Assembly: GCA_902801845.1 (NCBI GenBank)
Contig: CADCJW010000001.1
Coordinates: 388,871-428,129 of the forward strand
Direction: 5' to 3'
DNA length: 39,259 nucleotides
Source: an uncultured Eubacteriales bacterium
GTDB lineage: Bacteria > Bacillota > Clostridia > Christensenellales > CAG-138
The notes under the pieces are model-generated. The model did not search any database. It had not been told where the DNA came from and worked only from the letters and a program-made list of their open reading frames with translations. Below, piece after piece: positions 37,152-39,259 of this stretch (positions are counted from its first letter, which is position 1; the number at the start of each line of letters is the position of its first letter). The position numbers and the translations under genes are program-made.

Positions 37152-38213
37152 GTGAAAAAAGCGTTGGCCCTGGTCTTGCTCTGTTGCCTCGCGCTCATGG
37201 GATGCGCGGACCGGGCGGAAACCCTGGAAGCGGCGGCTACGCCCCTGCCTACGCCCACCGTCTCGCCCACGCCGACCCCGGAACCGACGCCCCTTGCCAT
37301 CGCCATCACCTCGCCCTCCCCCACCCCCACGCCCTCGCCTACGCCCACGTCCACGCCAACACCTGTGCCGACGCCAACGCCCACGCCTGCGCCCACGCCC
37401 TTCACCATCGTGTGGATGTCGGACACGCAGAACATCAGCCGCCATCAGCCGGAGGTGTTCAACAGCATGCGGGACTGGATCCTGGCCAACCGGGAAAAGG
37501 AAAACATCCAGTTCGTGGTCCATACCGGGGACGTGGTGGACAGCTTCGGCGTCACCATGTTTGAAAACGCGGCCAACGCCCTGGTCCCCGTGCTGGAGGC
37601 CATCCCCGGCATGGTGGTCAGCGGGAACCATGACGTGACCGGCAAGGGCAGCCAGTTTTACTTCCTCCAGCAGCCCTACGCCCAACTGGTCCAAAAGGAA
37701 GGGCAGACCTATCAGGACGGGGCTGCCGCCTACGCCACCTTCCATGCCTGCGACACCGATTTTCTGGTGTTCGGCCTGGGATACGGCGTTTCCTGCCCCG
37801 ACTGGGTGAATGAGGTCATCGACCAACACCCGAACCATGTGGTGATCGCCGTCATCCACATGGGGCTCCAGGAGGACGGCAAGTTCTTTTCCGCGGCCAG
37901 GACCCTCTGGCGGGAAGTGATGCCCCGGTGCCCATCCTTCCGACTCCTGCTGTGCGGGCACATGCGGGGAACGCAGACGAGGACCGATTGGTTCGACGAC
38001 GACGGGGACGGCACGCCGGAGCGCTCCGTCACCTCCATGATGTTCAACTATCAGGACGACAGAGTGGACGGGCTGGGCTTCATGCGCCTGCTCAAGTTCG
38101 ATCCTGTGACCCACAGCATCGAAGTCTCCACCTACTCCCCCTGGCTCGATCTTTGGCATTACGCCAAGGCCGAGGAAGGCGAGGATCATTTCATCCTGGA
38201 GAACGCCTGGTAA
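37152..38213 (+). CDS. Metallophosphoesterase lipoprotein
   Basis: 353 residues. The start is GTG at 37152 with GGGAGG upstream. Lipoprotein signal with lipobox ALMGC (Cys18), a very Thr-Pro-rich tether (about 30-84), then a calcineurin-like phosphoesterase domain: the metal motifs WMSDTQN (D-x-Q/H variant), [26 protein letters not shown] and LCGHMRG are in order. Predicted to hydrolyse phosphomonoesters or diesters outside the cell; no substrate can be inferred. It is monocistronic, with its own promoter and terminator. Confidence 0.85.
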   Translation: MKKALALVLLCCLALMGCADRAETLEAAATPLPTPTVSPTPTPEPTPLAIAITSPSPTPTPSPTPTSTPTPVPTPTPTPAPTPFTIVWMSDTQNISRHQPEVFNSMRDWILANREKENIQFVVHTGDVVDSFGVTMFENAANALVPVLEAIPGMVVSGNHDVTGKGSQFYFLQQPYAQLVQKEGQTYQDGAAAYATFHACDTDFLVFGLGYGVSCPDWVNEVIDQHPNHVVIAVIHMGLQEDGKFFSAARTLWREVMPRCPSFRLLLCGHMRGTQTRTDWFDDDGDGTPERSVTSMMFNYQDDRVDGLGFMRLLKFDPVTHSIEVSTYSPWLDLWHYAKAEEGEDHFILENAW

Positions 38214-38231
38214 ATACATGATGCACGTCAT

Positions 38232-38258
38232 AAAGGCCATCAGAGGATGGCCTTTTTT
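38232..38258 (+). terminator. Terminator of the metallophosphoesterase gene
   Basis: AAAGGCCATC (38232-38241), loop AGAG, GATGGCCTTT (38246-38255) then a T run to 38258. Confidence 0.85.
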
Positions 38259-38271
38259 CTTGCGTCTCACA

Positions 38272-38285
38272 CCATATCGATATGG
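38272..38285. promoter_or_regulatory. Perfect palindrome upstream of cotJ
   Basis: CCATATCGATATGG is a 14 bp perfect palindrome, followed by CATAGTAT (38289-38296), which resembles a sigma-E -10. A plausible operator; no good -35 was identified. Confidence 0.4.
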
Positions 38286-38330
38286 CAGCATAGTATAGGA
38301 TATCTTTCTGAAAGGGAGGTATGTGTGTAC

Positions 38331-38600
38331 ATGCAGCAAAACTATCAGAGCGGCGACGCCTGCTGCTTTACGGGCCGAGGCCCCGGCATGGACCCCACCA
38401 TGGCGGACAACGTGGTCATGGCCGGCGAGGTCTCCAGCGACGGCAGCTGCGGCTTTGCCCCCGGCGGCGGCTGTGCTTTAGCCACCGTCTATTTTCCCGA
38501 CCAGGCCTATCGAGCCGGCTATTGCCCCGCGGAGGCCCTCATGAAGGGCACTCTGTTTCCCGAGCTGGTCTATGAACGAGTCGTCCCGGAGGGGGTGTGA
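38331..38600 (+). CDS. cotJA: Spore coat-associated protein CotJA
   Basis: 89 residues from the ATG at 38331. The core PDQAYRAGYCPAEALMKGTLFPELV is the CotJA pattern (tyrosine/proline-rich, conserved pLFPEL). The N-terminal half is Gly/Cys/Ser-rich (GSCGFAPGGGCALATVYF) and longer than a minimal CotJA. GGGAGG is 11 nt upstream; an in-frame GTG at 38325 has better spacing (5 nt) and could be the true start. First gene of cotJABC. Confidence 0.88.
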   Translation: MQQNYQSGDACCFTGRGPGMDPTMADNVVMAGEVSSDGSCGFAPGGGCALATVYFPDQAYRAGYCPAEALMKGTLFPELVYERVVPEGV

Positions 38601-38602
38601 GC

Positions 38603-38854
38603 ATGGATCAGGAACGATTGGCATTGCTCAAAAAGATCGGCGAAGCCAGGTTCACCTGCGTGGAGCTGAATCTGTATCTGGACACCCATCCCGACGACGT
38701 GGCGGCACGGGCCGACTTCAACAGCTACAGCGACAAGCTGCAAGCCCTGCTGGACACCTACACGAACGCCTACGGGCCGCTGATGAACTTCGGTCAGTGC
38801 GCCCTGGACGCAGGCAGCTGGGTCCGCTCTCCCTGGCCCTGGGAAACCATGTGA
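38603..38854 (+). CDS. cotJB: Spore coat protein CotJB
   Basis: 83 residues from the ATG at 38603, 7 nt after GGAGGGGG within the end of cotJA. Family pattern: LLKKIGEARFTCVELNLYLDTHPDD, FNSYSDKLQALLD, YGPLMNFG and the C-terminal WPWE (read in pieces). It works with CotJA and CotJC in the inner coat. Located 2 nt after the cotJA stop. Confidence 0.92.
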   Translation: MDQERLALLKKIGEARFTCVELNLYLDTHPDDVAARADFNSYSDKLQALLDTYTNAYGPLMNFGQCALDAGSWVRSPWPWETM

Positions 38855-38872
38855 GCGGGAAAGGAGAAAGCT

Positions 38873-39259
38873 ATGTGGATCTATGAAAAACGGCTCGAAT
38901 ACCCGGTGAACATCACGAAGCCGGACCTTCGGATGGCAAAGCTGCTGATGGCCCAATACGGCGGCCCCGATTCGGAGCTGGGCGCGGCTCTTCGCTATCT
39001 GACCCAGCGCTACTCCATGCCCGACGATCGGGTGAAGGCCACCTTGACCGATATAGGTACGGAGGAGCTGGCCCACTACGAGATGATCGGGACCATGATC
39101 CGGCAGTGTATGCAGGGCGCCACCTGCGCGGAGCTGGACCAGGCGGGCCTGGCCGGATACTACACCATGCACGACCACGGCGTGTTCCCCGTGGACCCCA
39201 ACGGCGTGCCCTTCACCACCGCCTACATCCAGTGTACCGGCGACCCCATCGCGGACATC
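38873..39259 (+). CDS. cotJC: Spore coat manganese catalase CotJC, 3'-truncated by window end
   Basis: 129 codons are present, open to the window end. AAGGAGA lies 5 nt before the ATG. The start MWIYEKRLEYPVNITKPDLR and the segments GGPDSELGAALRYLTQRY and DIGTEELAHYEMIG are typical of manganese catalases; the Glu in the first and the Glu/His in TEELAHYE are expected di-manganese ligands. Predicted to decompose H2O2 in the spore coat. It follows cotJB by 18 bp. The rest of the metal site lies beyond the window. Confidence 0.92.
   Translation, partial: MWIYEKRLEYPVNITKPDLRMAKLLMAQYGGPDSELGAALRYLTQRYSMPDDRVKATLTDIGTEELAHYEMIGTMIRQCMQGATCAELDQAGLAGYYTMHDHGVFPVDPNGVPFTTAYIQCTGDPIADI

Noticed and set aside
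37294..37638. Pro/Arg-rich plus-strand ORF within the metallophosphoesterase gene
   Set aside because: A frame-shifted reading of the tether and catalytic domain; no start signal.
37119..38339. 406-residue minus-strand ORF antisense to the metallophosphoesterase gene
   Set aside because: It mirrors a gene with a signal peptide, tether and ordered metal motifs; its Gly/Arg run is just the complement of the Thr-Pro tether codons.

Overview
The window looks like a chromosomal segment of a high-GC, spore-forming Clostridia-class Bacillota. Sporulation genes (spoIID, cotJABC, a YlmC/YmxH protein), a CarD-type regulator, the dgt-dnaG-rpoD block, the rpmH-rnpA-yidD-yidC-jag-mnmE block and a dnaD-dnaC-rsmI operon all point that way. 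I cannot name the genus. One stretch (about 7.6-9.95 kb) is clearly AT-rich and foreign in character.

Layout. 1-7.2 kb: the end of a HAD hydrolase, a secreted CHAP-like protein, then an ornithine operon (ornithine carbamoyltransferase, glutamate-semialdehyde dehydrogenase, ornithine aminotransferase) and two envelope proteins. 7.2-10.2 kb: tRNA-Thr and tRNA-Pro followed by a 2.4 kb islet. Near-identical repeats derived from the tRNA-Pro 3' end flank the islet, and its single gene has eight zinc-ribbon repeats wrapped around a nuclease-like domain. 10.2-14.1 kb: dgt-dnaG-rpoD (minus). 14.2-21.5 kb: a phosphodiester-glycosidase-like lipoprotein, an ECF sigma/membrane-partner pair with a recognisable ECF promoter, cca, rlmA and two small proteins. 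21.6-25.96 kb: mnmE-jag-yidC-yidD-rnpA-rpmH (minus), driven by a consensus sigma-A promoter. 26-28.7 kb: carD, then spoIID-trmN-lipoprotein. 28.8-31.8 kb: dnaD-dnaC-rsmI (plus). 31.9-37 kb: a second ECF sigma operon containing a 45-residue coupled ORF and a repeat protein, a PrsA-like foldase with a 32-residue membrane miniprotein, then ylmC, nrdR and pgeF. 37-39.3 kb: a metallophosphoesterase lipoprotein and cotJABC, with cotJC cut by the window end.

Three observations stand out. First, a 131-135 bp intergenic element occurs three times (21463-21593, 22948-23082, 31813-31946). Each copy has two perfect outer hairpins around an imperfect central stem. The stem sequences differ between copies while pairing is kept, so structure appears conserved; I recognise no named family. 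Second, the tRNA-Pro islet is built of direct and inverted copies of the tRNA 3' end and carries no recombinase of its own. Third, five genes (cca, rlmA, a secreted peptidoglycan-binding protein, spoIID and dnaD) have a -10 hexamer 6-7 nt upstream of the start codon and no Shine-Dalgarno sequence, which predicts leaderless mRNAs. Most other genes here have strong AGGAGG-type sites.

How the genes work together: most blocks are housekeeping (replication, transcription, RNA maturation, membrane insertion, sporulation). The two ECF modules, the peptidoglycan-binding proteins, the lipoproteins with Thr/Pro-rich tethers and the foldase make up an envelope-oriented accessory layer. All functional names rest on reading motifs by eye; no database search was run.
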